Below are positions 10,560-21,233 of a stretch of 64,000 bases of DNA, in pieces (positions within the stretch are counted from its first letter, which is position 1; each line of letters begins with the position of its first letter). Source of the stretch: Erodium maritimum (Eukaryota > Streptophyta > Magnoliopsida > Geraniales > Geraniaceae). Both the position numbers and the translations under genes were made by a program. The notes under the pieces are model-generated. The model saw only the letters and a program-made list of their open reading frames with translations. It was not told where the DNA came from and ran no database searches. Location: positions 46,448,638 to 46,512,637 of the forward strand of contig OY997589.1 of assembly GCA_963921825.1 (NCBI GenBank), given 5' to 3'.

Positions 10560-11960
10560 CAGTCAAGGTGGGGAAGGTGCTTGGAATTATTGCAAGGAAT
10601 TGGGGCTCAAAGGGTATTTGTCTGAGGAAAAAATAGTTGAACAATTTGAAGACTTGGAGAATGAGATCAACCCAACTGTGGAGCTGGAGACAAACTCTGA
10701 AGATGAATTTTGTGACCTAGAGGATTTGGAAGACAGATTGCTCTCAATTCCTTCTCAGAGACTTTCCTCTCCACGAGGATTCTCTCATGGAACATGAGAG
10801 GGGTTTCTTCCAAACAGAAGAAAAAGGCCCTGAGAAACGTGTGCAGCAACCAACACCTGGATATGGTTTTGATTCAAGAATTGTCTGGATGATTTTATAC
10901 TTGCTGGAGATTTTAATGATGTACTAGATCAGAGTGAGAAGACTGGCTCTTACTGTCCTGTCACCAGCACAAGGTATTTCAACAACTTCTTGATTAAATT
11001 GGGTGTCATGGATCTACAAATGTCTGGAGGTAGTTATACATGGTTTGGCACTGGATCCATTGCTTCTAGATTGGATATATTTCTTATAGCCCCACAATCC
11101 TCACAATGTTCAATAACCCTTCTCAGTCTTGTTTGAAGAGGTGCTTATCAGACCATAAACCAATCTTATTATCTGATCCTTTGATTGACTGGGGGCCTAG
11201 ACCTTTTAAGTTCATCAATGCATGGATCTCTCACTCTGATTTTATCTCTGATGTCAAGGACTTCTGGTTATCAATCCAAGTCAGTGGCTCTCCATCATTT
11301 GTGCTTTAGTACAAATTAAAGGCTCTTAAAGGTTTTCTCAGGAACTGGAACATCTCCAAGTGTGGATGCCTAGATACAGAAATTGAGAAGCTGAAGTTGG
11401 AGATCAGTAACTTGGATGCTCTGATTGATAGTAGAATACTGACTTCTTCTGAGGTGGCTTTGAGGGCACTTCTCAGTGCCAAATTGATTCAGAAACTCAA
11501 GTTACAAGCTAAATTGTGGTGCCAAAAGGCTAGATGGCAGTGGAATAGAGAGGGAGATAGGTGCACAAAATTCTTTCACATTGTGGAAAACTTCAATCAT
11601 GCAAAGAAACAAATTACTCAAATCACTGAGGAGGGCATTACTTGGCCAACTCCAGCTGAGATTAAAAATGTGGCCAGACAACACTTTGCCTACAAATTTA
11701 GAGGTGATTCTATTGTCAGTGTTGACCTTTCCTCTCTCCCTTTCAATAGCTTAACCTTAATTCAAGCTCAAGGGTTAGAGGTTGCTTTCACTGAAGAAGA
11801 GGTCTTTTTGGCAATTAAGGCTTGCAATGGAGATAAATATCCTGGCCCAGATGGGTTCTCTATGAAGTTTTACCAATCCTATTGAGGTATCATTAAAGCT
11901 GATATTATGAATTTCATGACACACTTTTACGATGAAGGACAGTTGGGTAAGGGGATTAAT
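10560..11960 (+). pseudogene. LINE-2 first part: endonuclease and start of RT
   Basis: An acidic N-terminal segment (GAWNYCKELGL, EEKIVEQFEDLENE) is followed by WNMRGVSSKQKKKALRNV and MVLIQE, the start of an exonuclease-endonuclease-phosphatase domain. After a deletion comes LAGDFNDVLDQSEKTGS, then MSGGSYTWFG, RLDIFLI and SDHKPILL, the catalytic core of L1 endonucleases. The RT domain starts in 11397-11885 with CQKARWQWNREGDRCTKFFH and GPDGFSMKFYQSY. A TGA at 11883 and several frameshifts show decay. At 11960 element A-1 splits the frame; it resumes at 18202. Confidence 0.82.
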
Positions 11961-12805
11961 TGATGAGGACATCGAAGCTATTAGCAACATTCCTATTATG
12001 CGATCAGCACCGCACGTCGAAGCTATCAGTACTTTGTCCGAGCCCGAAGAAGAAGCTATCAACAACATTCCTATTATGCGATCAGTACCAAGGACAAGAT
12101 CTGGAACTAAAGCATTACATGAAGAATTCAACAAGAAAGTGGAGAATTTAATAGAACATGGGGAACTACAAGAAGACGTGATCACCAAGGCAAATCAAGA
12201 AGGCATTCAAGAAAAATTCAAGACTTCAACAAATCTGTTTTTGCCTCTACTTCAAGGAATTAATGAAGCCAACTTATTCATCATTTCCAAAGGAGATTCA
12301 GCCCCTCAAACAACTCAAGAGCATTAAATAGCCAAGGTATGCACTTAAATTCAGATTATTAATGAGTTACTTTTGTTGTTTTGCAGATTCCAAGCATTTA
12401 GTTTATCAAGAGTCATTAGCTTTTATTAGAGTCAAATGTAATCAATTTTAGACCCTTGAAGGTCACTTGCTGCTGGACTATTTAATAAAATCCCTTCTCA
12501 GCATGTATTATGAAAGTTTTATGAAATAAAAATTCGAGTTTTCTTCTAGGAAGAATTTATCACATTCAACCTTCTTGTGTGCGAAGCCTTGAAGTTGTTT
12601 GTTCGACTTATCACAGACTTTCCATAATCTGTGTGGCGTCATTCAATCCACCATCTATCCTCCTAGTTACTTCGATTGCTTCAAAAAGTGTTGTACGACC
12701 ATTTGAAGCAATCTCCATCATCGACTCCATCTTCATCCATTGGAACCTTAGAAAGTGTTGTACGACCAGCTAAGGTTCTCCATCCACCACCACGTTCCTG
12801 TATCA
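11961..12805 (+). repeat. 5' LTR of A-1
   Basis: 845 bp. It contains an open frame (to 12327) continuous with the pol C-terminus in the 3' LTR context, polyadenylation-like motifs (AATAAA at about 12486 and 12525), and two hairpins near the 3' end (12674-12713 and 12743-12778) that share one loop sequence. Confidence 0.93.
12674..12778 (+). promoter_or_regulatory. twin hairpins with identical loop in the A-type LTR
   Basis: Hairpin 1 has stems GATTGCTTCAAA and TTTGAAGCAATC. Hairpin 2 has stems GAACCTTAG and CTAAGGTTC. Both enclose AAGTGTTGTACGACC. They sit just upstream of the LTR end and primer site. The pair recurs at 18070-18174, 30476-30579 (minus) and 58624-58727 (minus). Confidence 0.6.
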
Positions 12806-12807
12806 TC

Positions 12808-12819
12808 TGGTATCAGAGC
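12808..12819 (+). promoter_or_regulatory. primer-binding site of A-1
   Basis: TGGTATCAGAGC, complementary to initiator-Met tRNA, starts two bases after the 5' LTR end. Confidence 0.85.
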
Positions 12820-13052
12820 TAAACGCTCCAAATCAGGTTTTATCTATCCCTTTTAATATTAATTTCGTTTTTATCTTTTGCTGCTGTTCTAATTTCAAAA
12901 AAAAAAGAGAAAAGAAGAAGTTTTGAGCTGAACTCAAATCTGTCCAGATTTGTTGTTCTTAGTTTGTTGTCTCATCAATTTCGTTTTATTGCCTTTTCAA
13001 CTTCCTTTGCACTTGATTTGTTTGTTTGTAAGAAACATCAAATTTTAGGACT

Positions 13053-14609
13053 ATGGAAGAACAAGGGGATGTAAACATGGCTCAGATTCTTGCTGCCATC
13101 CAAGACCTTGGAAATCGATTGACAATAATTGAACAGCCACCACCACCAGCACGTAGAAATCCCATTCGAAATGTGAATGTTCCAAGAATGAATCAAAATG
13201 AAGATGAACCAGATTCTGAAGATGATGAACAACCAGATTTCTATCAAAACCCAAGGCCAAGGAGACAATACAATTATGATCGAGGCCGAGAAGAGGATGC
13301 TAGGCATGGAAACAAAGATGTCAAGCTTAATGCTCCAACTTTCGCAGGGAAGGTCTATCCAGAAGCTTATCTTGATTGGGAGAGACGTATGAAGTATATC
13401 TTTGAATATTACAATTACTCGGAACAAAGGAAGGTGTCCTTAGTTGCTGCCCAACTTACCGAAGGTGCTTTGGCTTGGTGGGACATAGATGTATCCGAGA
13501 GAAGGAGGCATAGGCATGGTCAGATTGCAACTTGAGAGGACATGAGATTCATAATGAGGAAGAGATATGTTCCAACCTATTATTACCGAAGCCTACAACA
13601 AAAATTCAGAAAGTTCTCTCAAGGGAATAAATCAGTGGAGGAATATTTTGATGAGTTTGAGACACTTCGAAACAGGTTAGAATCTGAAGATTCAGAGGAG
13701 TCTCTAATGGCTCAATTTATAGATGGTCTTCATGATAGAATTGCTAGAAAGGTGGAAAGACAAACCTACCATGATTTGGAAGAATTGTTGCACCTTGCTA
13801 CACAAGCTGAACAACACATTAAGAGGAAGACAGCTTCTACTGATCGAAACAAGAATTCTTGGGCATCCCAACCACCAAAAATGCTAGACAAAGGAAAGCT
13901 TGATGAGATGCACCAAAGATTCAAAGGAAAGCTACCAGAATCATCAAAAGGAAGCAAACCAGAGCAAGGTAAGGATTTAATTCAAAGAACTTGTGACATT
14001 ACTAGTTTTAAATGTCAGGGAAAAGGACACTATGCACGAGAATGCCCAAACCAGCGAGTTATGATTCTCAAGGCTAATGGAGAATATGAGTCTCAAGATG
14101 AGGAAGAAGAAAGAGTAGACTCCAAAGAAGATATTATCGAATATGCAGAATCTGGAGAGCTACTAGTCATAAGGAGAGCTCTAAGCTCACTCTTTCATCC
14201 CGAGACTATTCAGCGAGAAAACATCTTTCACTCGCGATGCAACAAAAATTCTAAGGTATGTAGCTTGATTATTGATGGAGGTTCATGTACTAACGTGGCC
14301 AGCAAGTATTTGGTTGATAAGCTAGGTCTCCAAAAGACAAAGCATCCTCGACCATACCGGCTGAAATGGCTCAATGATACCTCCGAGCTCAAGATCTCCG
14401 AGCAAGTCACTATACATTTCAACATAGGCAAATATGCAGATCAAGTTGTGTGTGATGTAGTTCCTATGCAAGCTGGTCACCTTATTTTAGGACGACCATG
14501 GCACTTTGACAAAGAAACTATACACAATGGAAGGACCAACTACTACTCTTTCACTCACAACAACAAGAAGCACACTTTGGCTCCTCTTACTCCACAAGAA
14601 GTGCATTAA
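13053..14609 (+). pseudogene. A-1 gag and protease
   Basis: The frame starts at ATG 13053. A TGA at 13533-13535 replaces the Trp seen in A-2, and the frame goes on to 14609. Gag shows a Pro-rich and acidic N-terminus, LTEGALAWWDIDV (coat core), and FRKFSQGNKSVEEYFDEFE. The zinc knuckle is FKCQGKGHYAREC; the first cysteine of CCHC is Ser here but Cys in A-2. The protease follows, with LIIDGGSCTNVASKYLVDKL (active-site Asp) and GHLILGRPW. A TAA at 14607-14609 then separates it from pol. In A-2 the same position is a sense codon, so the original polyprotein was continuous. Confidence 0.88.
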
Positions 14610-17355
14610 ATGAAAATATCTATTTCCAAAGGAGCTAAGTTAGACAAAACCAACCTTTATATTACACCTTCTGCTGTTTTGAAATCTCTTGATTCATCAA
14701 ATAAGGTGCTACTAATGATCTTTAAGGAAGGTTTGTTTTCAGGTCAAGAAGAGCAAGAATTATCTCCCGAGATGCTTGAACTATTGGAGAAATTTAAAGA
14801 GGTGTTTCCCGAGGAGATACCACCAGGTCTGCCACCAATAAGAGGAATTGAGCACAAAATTGATCTTGTTCCGGGTGTACCATTGCCAAACAGGCCAGCT
14901 TATAGAGTTAATCCCAAAGAGGCGCAAGAGCTAGAAAAGCAAGTTCAAGATCTCATGTGAAAGGGTTATATTCGTGAAAGTCTTAGCCAACATGGAGGAT
15001 GTGTGTTGATTGTCGAGCCATCAACAATATCACCGTCAAGTATAGGCATCCAATTCTGAGGCTTGATGATACGTTAGACGGGCTAAATGGAGCTACAATA
15101 TTCTCTAAGATTGATTTGAGGAGTGGCTACCATCAAGTCAGAATGAAGGAAGGAGATGAATGGAAAACAGCGTTTAAAACAAAGCAAGGTTTATATGAGT
15201 GGCTGGTCATGCCATTTGGACTCACAAACGCTCCAAGTACATTCATGAGACTCATGAATCATGTCTTAAGGGCATACATCAGTAAGTTTGTGGTAGTATA
15301 TTTTGATGATATATTGGTTTATAGTTCTAACCTTGTAGATCATTTAAACCACATCGAACAGGTTCTAGAGACACTACGAGCTGAAAATCTCTATGCAAAT
15401 CTTAAGAAATGCTCATTTTGCACTGATCAAGTTGTGTTTTTAGGATTTGTTGTAAGCTCGCAGGGATTGAAGGTTGATGAGGAGAAAATCAAAGCCATTC
15501 AAGATTGGCCTACACCAGCAACCATTGGACATGTTAGAAGCTTCCATGGATTGGCCAGCTTCTATAGAAGATTTGTGAAGGATTTTAGCACCATTGCTGC
15601 CCCTTTGACCGTTGTGATTAAAAACAATGTGGAGTTTAAATGGGGTCAAGTACAAGAGGAAGCATTCCAAAAGCTCAAAGATAGCCTTACACATGCACCT
15701 GTTCTGGTATTACCTAACTTTGATAACACATTTGAAATTGAATGTGATGCTTCAGGTACAGGTATAGGCGCTGTCCTAACTCAAGGGGGAAAACCAATAG
15801 CATATTTTAGTGAGAAACTCAATGGAGCAGCCCTCAATTACCCTACTTATGACAAAGAACTCTATTCTTTGGTAAGATCTCTTGAAACTTGGCAACATTA
15901 TCTATTATCCAAAGAGTTTGTTATTCATACAGATCATGAGACCCTCAAGCACCTAAGAGGAAAGACCACTCTTAAGAAAAGACATGCAAAGTGGCTTGAG
16001 TTTATAGAGACTTTTCCATATGTGATCAAGTACAAGAAAGACAAGGAAAACGTCGTAGCTGATGCACTATCAAGGAGACATGCTCTAATTTGCACAATGA
16101 AGGCAAAAATCATGGGATTTGAGCATATCAAGAGTTTATATGAAACTGATCCAGATTTCAAAGAAGCTTTCAAGGAGACAAGCAAAGCTGCGTATGGATC
16201 ATTTTATCAACAAGATGGATTCTTATTCAATGATAGAAGGCTTTGCATACCACAAGGATCTATGAGAGATTTGCTGATCAGGGAAGCACATGGAGGAGGG
16301 CTTATGGGACACTTTGGTCGAGACAAAACTCTAAGTGTGCTTATGGATCATTTCTTTTGGCCACACTTGAAGAGAGATGTGGAGAGGTTATGTGCTAAAT
16401 GCATCACTTGCTTAAAGGCAAAATCCAGGTTACATCCTAATGGTTTATATATGCCTTTGCCTATTCCTAACCTACCATGGGTAGACATTTCTATGGACTT
16501 TGTTATAGGTCTGCCAAAGATCAACCACAAGGACTCCATTTTTGTGGTAGTGGACATATTTTCCAAAATGGCTCATTTCATCCCATGAAAAAAGACTAAT
16601 GATGTTACTCAAATTGCTGATCTCTTTTTCAAAGAAGTAGTACGTTTGCATGGATTGCCTTGGACAATTGTATCAGATCGTGATACCAAATTTCTAGCCC
16701 ATTTCTAGAAAACTTTATGGAGAAAGTTGGGAACGAAGCTTCTCTTCTCAACTACATGTCATCCACAAACAGATGGCCAAACTGAGGTAGTAAATCGGAC
16801 TCTTTCAACATTGTTGAGAGCCATGGTGGGTAAGAATTAAAAGCATTGGTTATCTTGTTTACCATTTATTGAGTTTGCTTACAATCATGCCAAACATTCT
16901 GCTACTAAATTCTCTCCTTTTGAAATTGTTTATGGCTTTAACCCTACTACTCCTTTAGATCTTGTATCTTTGCCTCAAGGTGTTATTTCTAGTAAAGGAG
17001 AAAGCAGAGCAGATTTTATCAAGAAACTCCATCAAAAGGTCAAAGAAAATTTGGAGAAAAGGACCAAGAAATACAAGCAACAAGCTGATAAGCATCGAAA
17101 AGATATCAGTTTTGAACCCGGAGACTTGGTATGGGTACACATGAGAAAGGAAAGGTTCCCAAATCAGAGAAAATCCAAGCTCTCACCAAGAGGAGATGGA
17201 CCATTTCGAGTGTTAGAGAAAATCAACAACAACGCTTACAAGCTTGAGCTTCTAGGTGAGTTAAACATTTCTCCAACTTTCAATATTACTGATTTAGCTC
17301 CCTATCATGCAGATGAATCAGTTCTGAGGTCAGAACCTTGTCAAGAGGGAGGGGA
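14610..17355 (+). pseudogene. A-1 pol: reverse transcriptase, RNase H, integrase
   Basis: The RT N-terminus ends at a TGA (14958). A 40-bp deletion beside 14993 removes the part matching 49921-49960 of A-2. The long frame 14999-16588 holds [37 protein letters not shown] and the catalytic [12 protein letters not shown], then RNase H ([33 protein letters not shown]), then the integrase zinc domain ([26 protein letters not shown]) and the first catalytic Asp ([13 protein letters not shown]). Stops at 16586, about 16706 and 16838 break the integrase core. The C-terminal piece (16970-17355) ends FNITDLAPYHADE, like the CR motif of CRM-type chromoviruses. Confidence 0.88.
17344..17355 (+). promoter_or_regulatory. 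polypurine tract of A-1
   Basis: AGAGGGAGGGGA directly abuts the 3' LTR start at 17356. It also encodes the Glu-Gly-Gly of the pol C-terminus, so the tract overlaps coding sequence. Confidence 0.8.
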
Positions 17356-18201
17356 TGATGAGGACATCGAAGCTATTAGCAACATTTCATATTATGCGAT
17401 CAGCACTGCACGTCGAAGCTATCAGTACTTTGTCCGAGCCCGAAGAAGAAGCTATCAACAACATTCCTATTATGCGATCAGTACCAAGGACAAGATCTGG
17501 AACTAAAGCATTACATGAAGAATTCAACAAGAAAGTGGAGAATTTAATAGAACATGGGGAACTCCAAGAAGACGTGATCACCAAGGCAAATCAAGAAGGC
17601 ATTAAAGAAAAATTCAAGACTTTAACTAATCTGTTTTTGCCTCTACTTCAAGGAATTAATGAAGCCAACCTATTCATCATTTCCAAAGGAGATTCAGCCC
17701 CTCAAACAACTCAAGAGCATTAAATAGCCAAGGTATGCATTTAAATTCAGATTATTAATGAGTTACTTTTGCTGTTTTGCAGATTCCAAGCATTTAGTTT
17801 ATCAAGAGTCATTAGCTTTTATTAGAGTCAAATGTAATCAATTTTAGACCCTTGAAGGTCACTTGCTGCTGGACTATTTAATAAAGTCCCTTCTCAGCAT
17901 GTATTATGAAAGTTTTATGAAATAAAAATTCGAGTTTTCTTCTAGGAAGAATCTATCACATTCAACCTTCTTGTGTGCGAAGCCTTGAAGTTGTTTGTTC
18001 GACTTATCACAGACTTTCCATAATCTGTGTGGCGTCATTCAATCCACCATCTATCTTCCTAGTTACTTCGATTGCTTCAAAAAGTGTTGTACGACCATTT
18101 GAAGCAATCTCCATCATCGACTCCATCTTCATCCATTGGAACCTTAGAAAGTGTTGTACGACCAGCTAAGGTTCTCCATCCACCACCACGTTCATGTATC
18201 A
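17356..18201 (+). repeat. 3' LTR of A-1, with LTR-encoded frame (17356-17723)
   Basis: 846 bp. A 122-aa frame (17355-17723) codes for IPIMRSVPRTRSGTKALHEE, ending in SKGDSAPQTTQEH. Its DNA directly follows the integrase C-terminus. A one-base insertion (CATTTCATATT against CATTCCTATT in the 5' LTR) puts this copy out of frame with pol; A-2 keeps the frame. Confidence 0.88.
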
Positions 18202-20340
18202 TTAATTCTTCCTTTATTACATTGATTCCCAAGGTGGCTTCACCAACTACTTTTGATGAGTTTAGACCAATCAGTCTCATCACTAGCTCCTACAAGATTA
18301 TCTCCAAGGTGTTAGCTGGAAGACTCAAAGGATTGATGAATGACTTGGTCCATGATACTCAATCTGGTTTCATAGCTGGGGGGTAAATCCTGGATGGCAT
18401 CCTTATTGCCTCAGAATTCATCCACTCTATTAAAGTTGAGAAACAAGAGGTGATTGTGTTCAAAGAGGACTTTGAAAAGGCATATGACCATGTAAATTGG
18501 GGGGCTCTTCTTACTTTGTTGCATAGAATGGGCTTTGGTCAGAGGTGGTTATCTTAGGTTGCTGAATGCATCAATGCTTATTCTTCCATACTGATTAATG
18601 GAGCTCCTTCTAGTGATTTCCCTCTCCACATAGATCTTAGGAAAGGGTGTTCCTTATCACATATGTTGTTTGCATTGATTGCTGAATGTCTACACCAGCT
18701 TATGTCAAAGGCAACTGACTCCAATATGTTCTCTGGGATTCAATGCAATAATCAAGGTCCTTTTATATCTCATCTTCAGTTTGTTGATGACACCCTGATC
18801 TTCATCAAAGCTGGTCTTCAACAGGTCATTCATCTCAAACACACACTAAATTGTTTACAATAGGTAACTGGACTCAAAATTAATTTTCAAAAATCAAAGG
18901 TATTTGTACTTAATGCCTCATCAGTTTCTTGTGAGGAGGTGTCTTCTATTTTTGGGTGTGCAACTATGTAGATTCCCTTTGAATATTTGGGTTTTCAATT
19001 GGGTGTAGTCTTAGAAAAAAGAAAACTTTGGAACCTGTCATCAAAAAGTTCAAACAAAAACTCAATCTTTGGCAAGCAAGACATAGGTCTTGTGGGGGCA
19101 GAATAACCCTGATCAAGTCTTCTCTCAGCTCACTCCCTTTGTATTATATGTCATTATTCAAAGCCCTTGTTGGTGTGATCAAGGAAATGGATAAGTGGCA
19201 GAGAAGATTTCTCTGGAATGGGAATGTTACAAAAAAAGTATTACATAAAGTCATATGGATTTTGATCTGCAGGCCTAAGAGTTGTGGAGGTCTTGGCATC
19301 AAAAATTTACACATCATGAATAAGGCCCTTCTTGCAAGGTGGTGGTGGAGGTTTGCCCTTGAAACTGACTCCCTTTGGAAACAACTCCTCTGTGCCAAGT
19401 ATGGGTGGGAGATTACTAGTTGGGATCTATCTAATTTTATGTTACACAATGGCCAATCATTTATCATACATATTGAGTACCTCCTCTCAATTCCAACCTT
19501 TGCTGATGTTTTTGGAGCTGTAGGGCTAAAATGGGGGGGAAAATCTGGCAACACAGTCTTATTTTGGGAAGATGTTTGGCTTACTGACATTTCCTTGAAA
19601 TACAAATACCAAAGACTTCCATCTCAGCACTCAAAACAGATTGGTGATTTCTCAATTCTGGATAGATGGGGACTGGATTTTATTTTTTAGTAGGGACATG
19701 AGAGGTTGGGAACTAGGAGAATTCTATTTATTGTCTGATGACCTAAATTTACAACTGCTTTCAGAGGGCCAAGACAAGGTTTCTTGGCTTCATGATCAAA
19801 GAGGCTTCACAGTTAAAATGATGTATATGGTTCTAGACACACAAGAGGATCATCAGTTGGATTGGCCAGCTTTGCTTTGGGCTCCTATCCTTCTTCCTAA
19901 AATTGCAGCATTTGTGTGGCTATTATGTATGCAAACCATTCCCACCAGATGCTATCTACTGGCTAGAGGTCTGTACTCAGGGTTGCATTTGGTGTCCACT
20001 ATGCAATGAAGAACCTGAGGAGCAGGATCACTTATTTTTTAGTTGTAAAGTTGCTTGGGAAATCTGGTACAAAGTGCTACAATGGTGATCGATTTCTACT
20101 GCTCCCCTTGATCAAATTCAACATTGGTTCATTTCTTGGAATGGTCTACAATCTATTTCTAGACATTGGTCTTTTCTGGCATCTATTATTTTGTGGAAGA
20201 TCTGGTTGGCAAGGAACAAAAGAATCTTCAGTGATGAAGTTGAATTGGCTGAGACAACTTTTCAACATATTCAGAACTATTCTTATCAGCTTCTTTGAGC
20301 CAAATTTAGCAAATACAATTCCTTCTCTTTTCTAAGTTGG
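18202..20340 (+). pseudogene. LINE-2 second part: RT, thumb and zf-RVT
   Basis: It resumes the RT with SSFITLIPKVASPTTFDEFR, then VLAGRLKGLMNDLVHDTQSG, then FKEDFEKAYDHVNW, and the catalytic motif QFVDDTLIF (usual FADDT, Ala to Val). The thumb follows: TGLKINFQKSKVFV, FEYLGFQLG, and LNLWQARHRSCGGRITLIKS. The zf-RVT part is LPKIAAFVWLLCMQTIPTRC, with CIWCPLCNEEPEEQDHLFFSC in the next frame. Stops at 18384, about 18556, 18861 and 19688, and frameshifts at about 19020, show it is inactive. Confidence 0.85.
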
Positions 20341-21233
20341 GTCACCTCTCCCTCCACTTGCAGATTGAAGAAGAATAATACTGGTTTATTGACTTTGTGA
20401 TTGATTGGGCCACAAGTCACTCTTGGATGATTATTTCTTCTGGTTTTGAGGGGGCTTGGGGTGGGCATGGGATGGGTTGGGTACTGATTGTGAGTTGTGG
20501 TAACGTTAATTTTGTGGATCATTTGTCTTTGCTTCTTTGGTGTGTGGGTAATACTCTTTAGAATTGTTTTGTTGTGTCCAGGATGTGTGGGGGTACTTGT
20601 TTTTAGGCTTGAGGGTTTCATCTTTTTGAGAATCATCTGGGATAACTTAATTATAGGTTAACAAGGCTCCTACCTGTCTATTTTGAGGGTGTTGATTTTT
20701 ACAGGTTTTGGTATTGTTGCAGACGGATCGAATGGTTATGGTCTACAATGGATTTGTAATTGATGCTTAGGTTGTGTTCGTGTGATTTCTATTGCTTGGT
20801 TACTTCTCTGATGCCTGCTTCTCACAAGTTTGATCGCCCTGCTATGGACTGCATTAGATGGTTTTGCTGCAAACGCTGTGACTGAGTGACTTCTTCAACC
20901 GGGTGTACATGCTAACAATTCACAAGGGCTTAATTCTTTCTCAATTTTCTAGAAGGGGTGTCAAATAGTCTGTGTTATTGTATAAGATTGGTGCTGAGTA
21001 TTACTTGGGTGTTTTATTAGGAATTAACTTTGGGTTTGTGTGTTACGTGGCTGCCTTGGGGCACAAGTTTCCTCAAAGGCCGGACTGTTGGTGGATGTTT
21101 GTGGTGTTTAGAATATTTTGTTGGGGTGATTAGGGCTGGGTTTGGAGTTGTAAATGGTTTATAGGTTTAGTTTTGTAACAAAATTACATAACTTTTGAGG
21201 GAGCTCCTCATTCTTGCCTTTATTTCAAAGGCT
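20341..21233 (+). other. probable LINE-2 3' untranslated region
   Basis: T- and G-rich non-coding DNA continues from the LINE reading frame up to the Athila-like LTR. I see no clear poly(A) tail or TSD, so the LINE end is uncertain. No other gene is visible. Confidence 0.4.

Larger units (their letters stand above)
11961..18201 (+). mobile_element. complete Ty3/gypsy element A-1 (6.24 kb) in LINE-2
   Basis: Two LTRs (11961-12805 and 17356-18201) begin TGATGAGGACATCGAAGC and end TGTATCA, with perfect TSDs TTAAT (11956-11960 and 18202-18206). Removing the element rejoins the LINE RT frame (GQLGKGIN to SSFITLIPK). The interior has a tRNA-iMet primer site, gag-protease, RT-RNase H-integrase and a polypurine tract. 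The LTRs differ by only a few substitutions and short indels by eye, so it is fairly young, yet the coding region carries several stops and a 40-bp deletion. It is related to A-2 (30448-51867) and A-3 (58597-59239). Confidence 0.93.

Noticed and set aside
12808..12819. tRNA-like sequence TGGTATCAGAGC (also at 9665 and 43022)
   Set aside because: These are primer-binding sites next to LTR ends; no cloverleaf follows.
13533..16840. Cytosine deamination as the cause of A-1 stop codons
   Set aside because: Against A-2, the changes are mixed (G to A, G to T, C to A, C to G), so there is no C-to-T bias.
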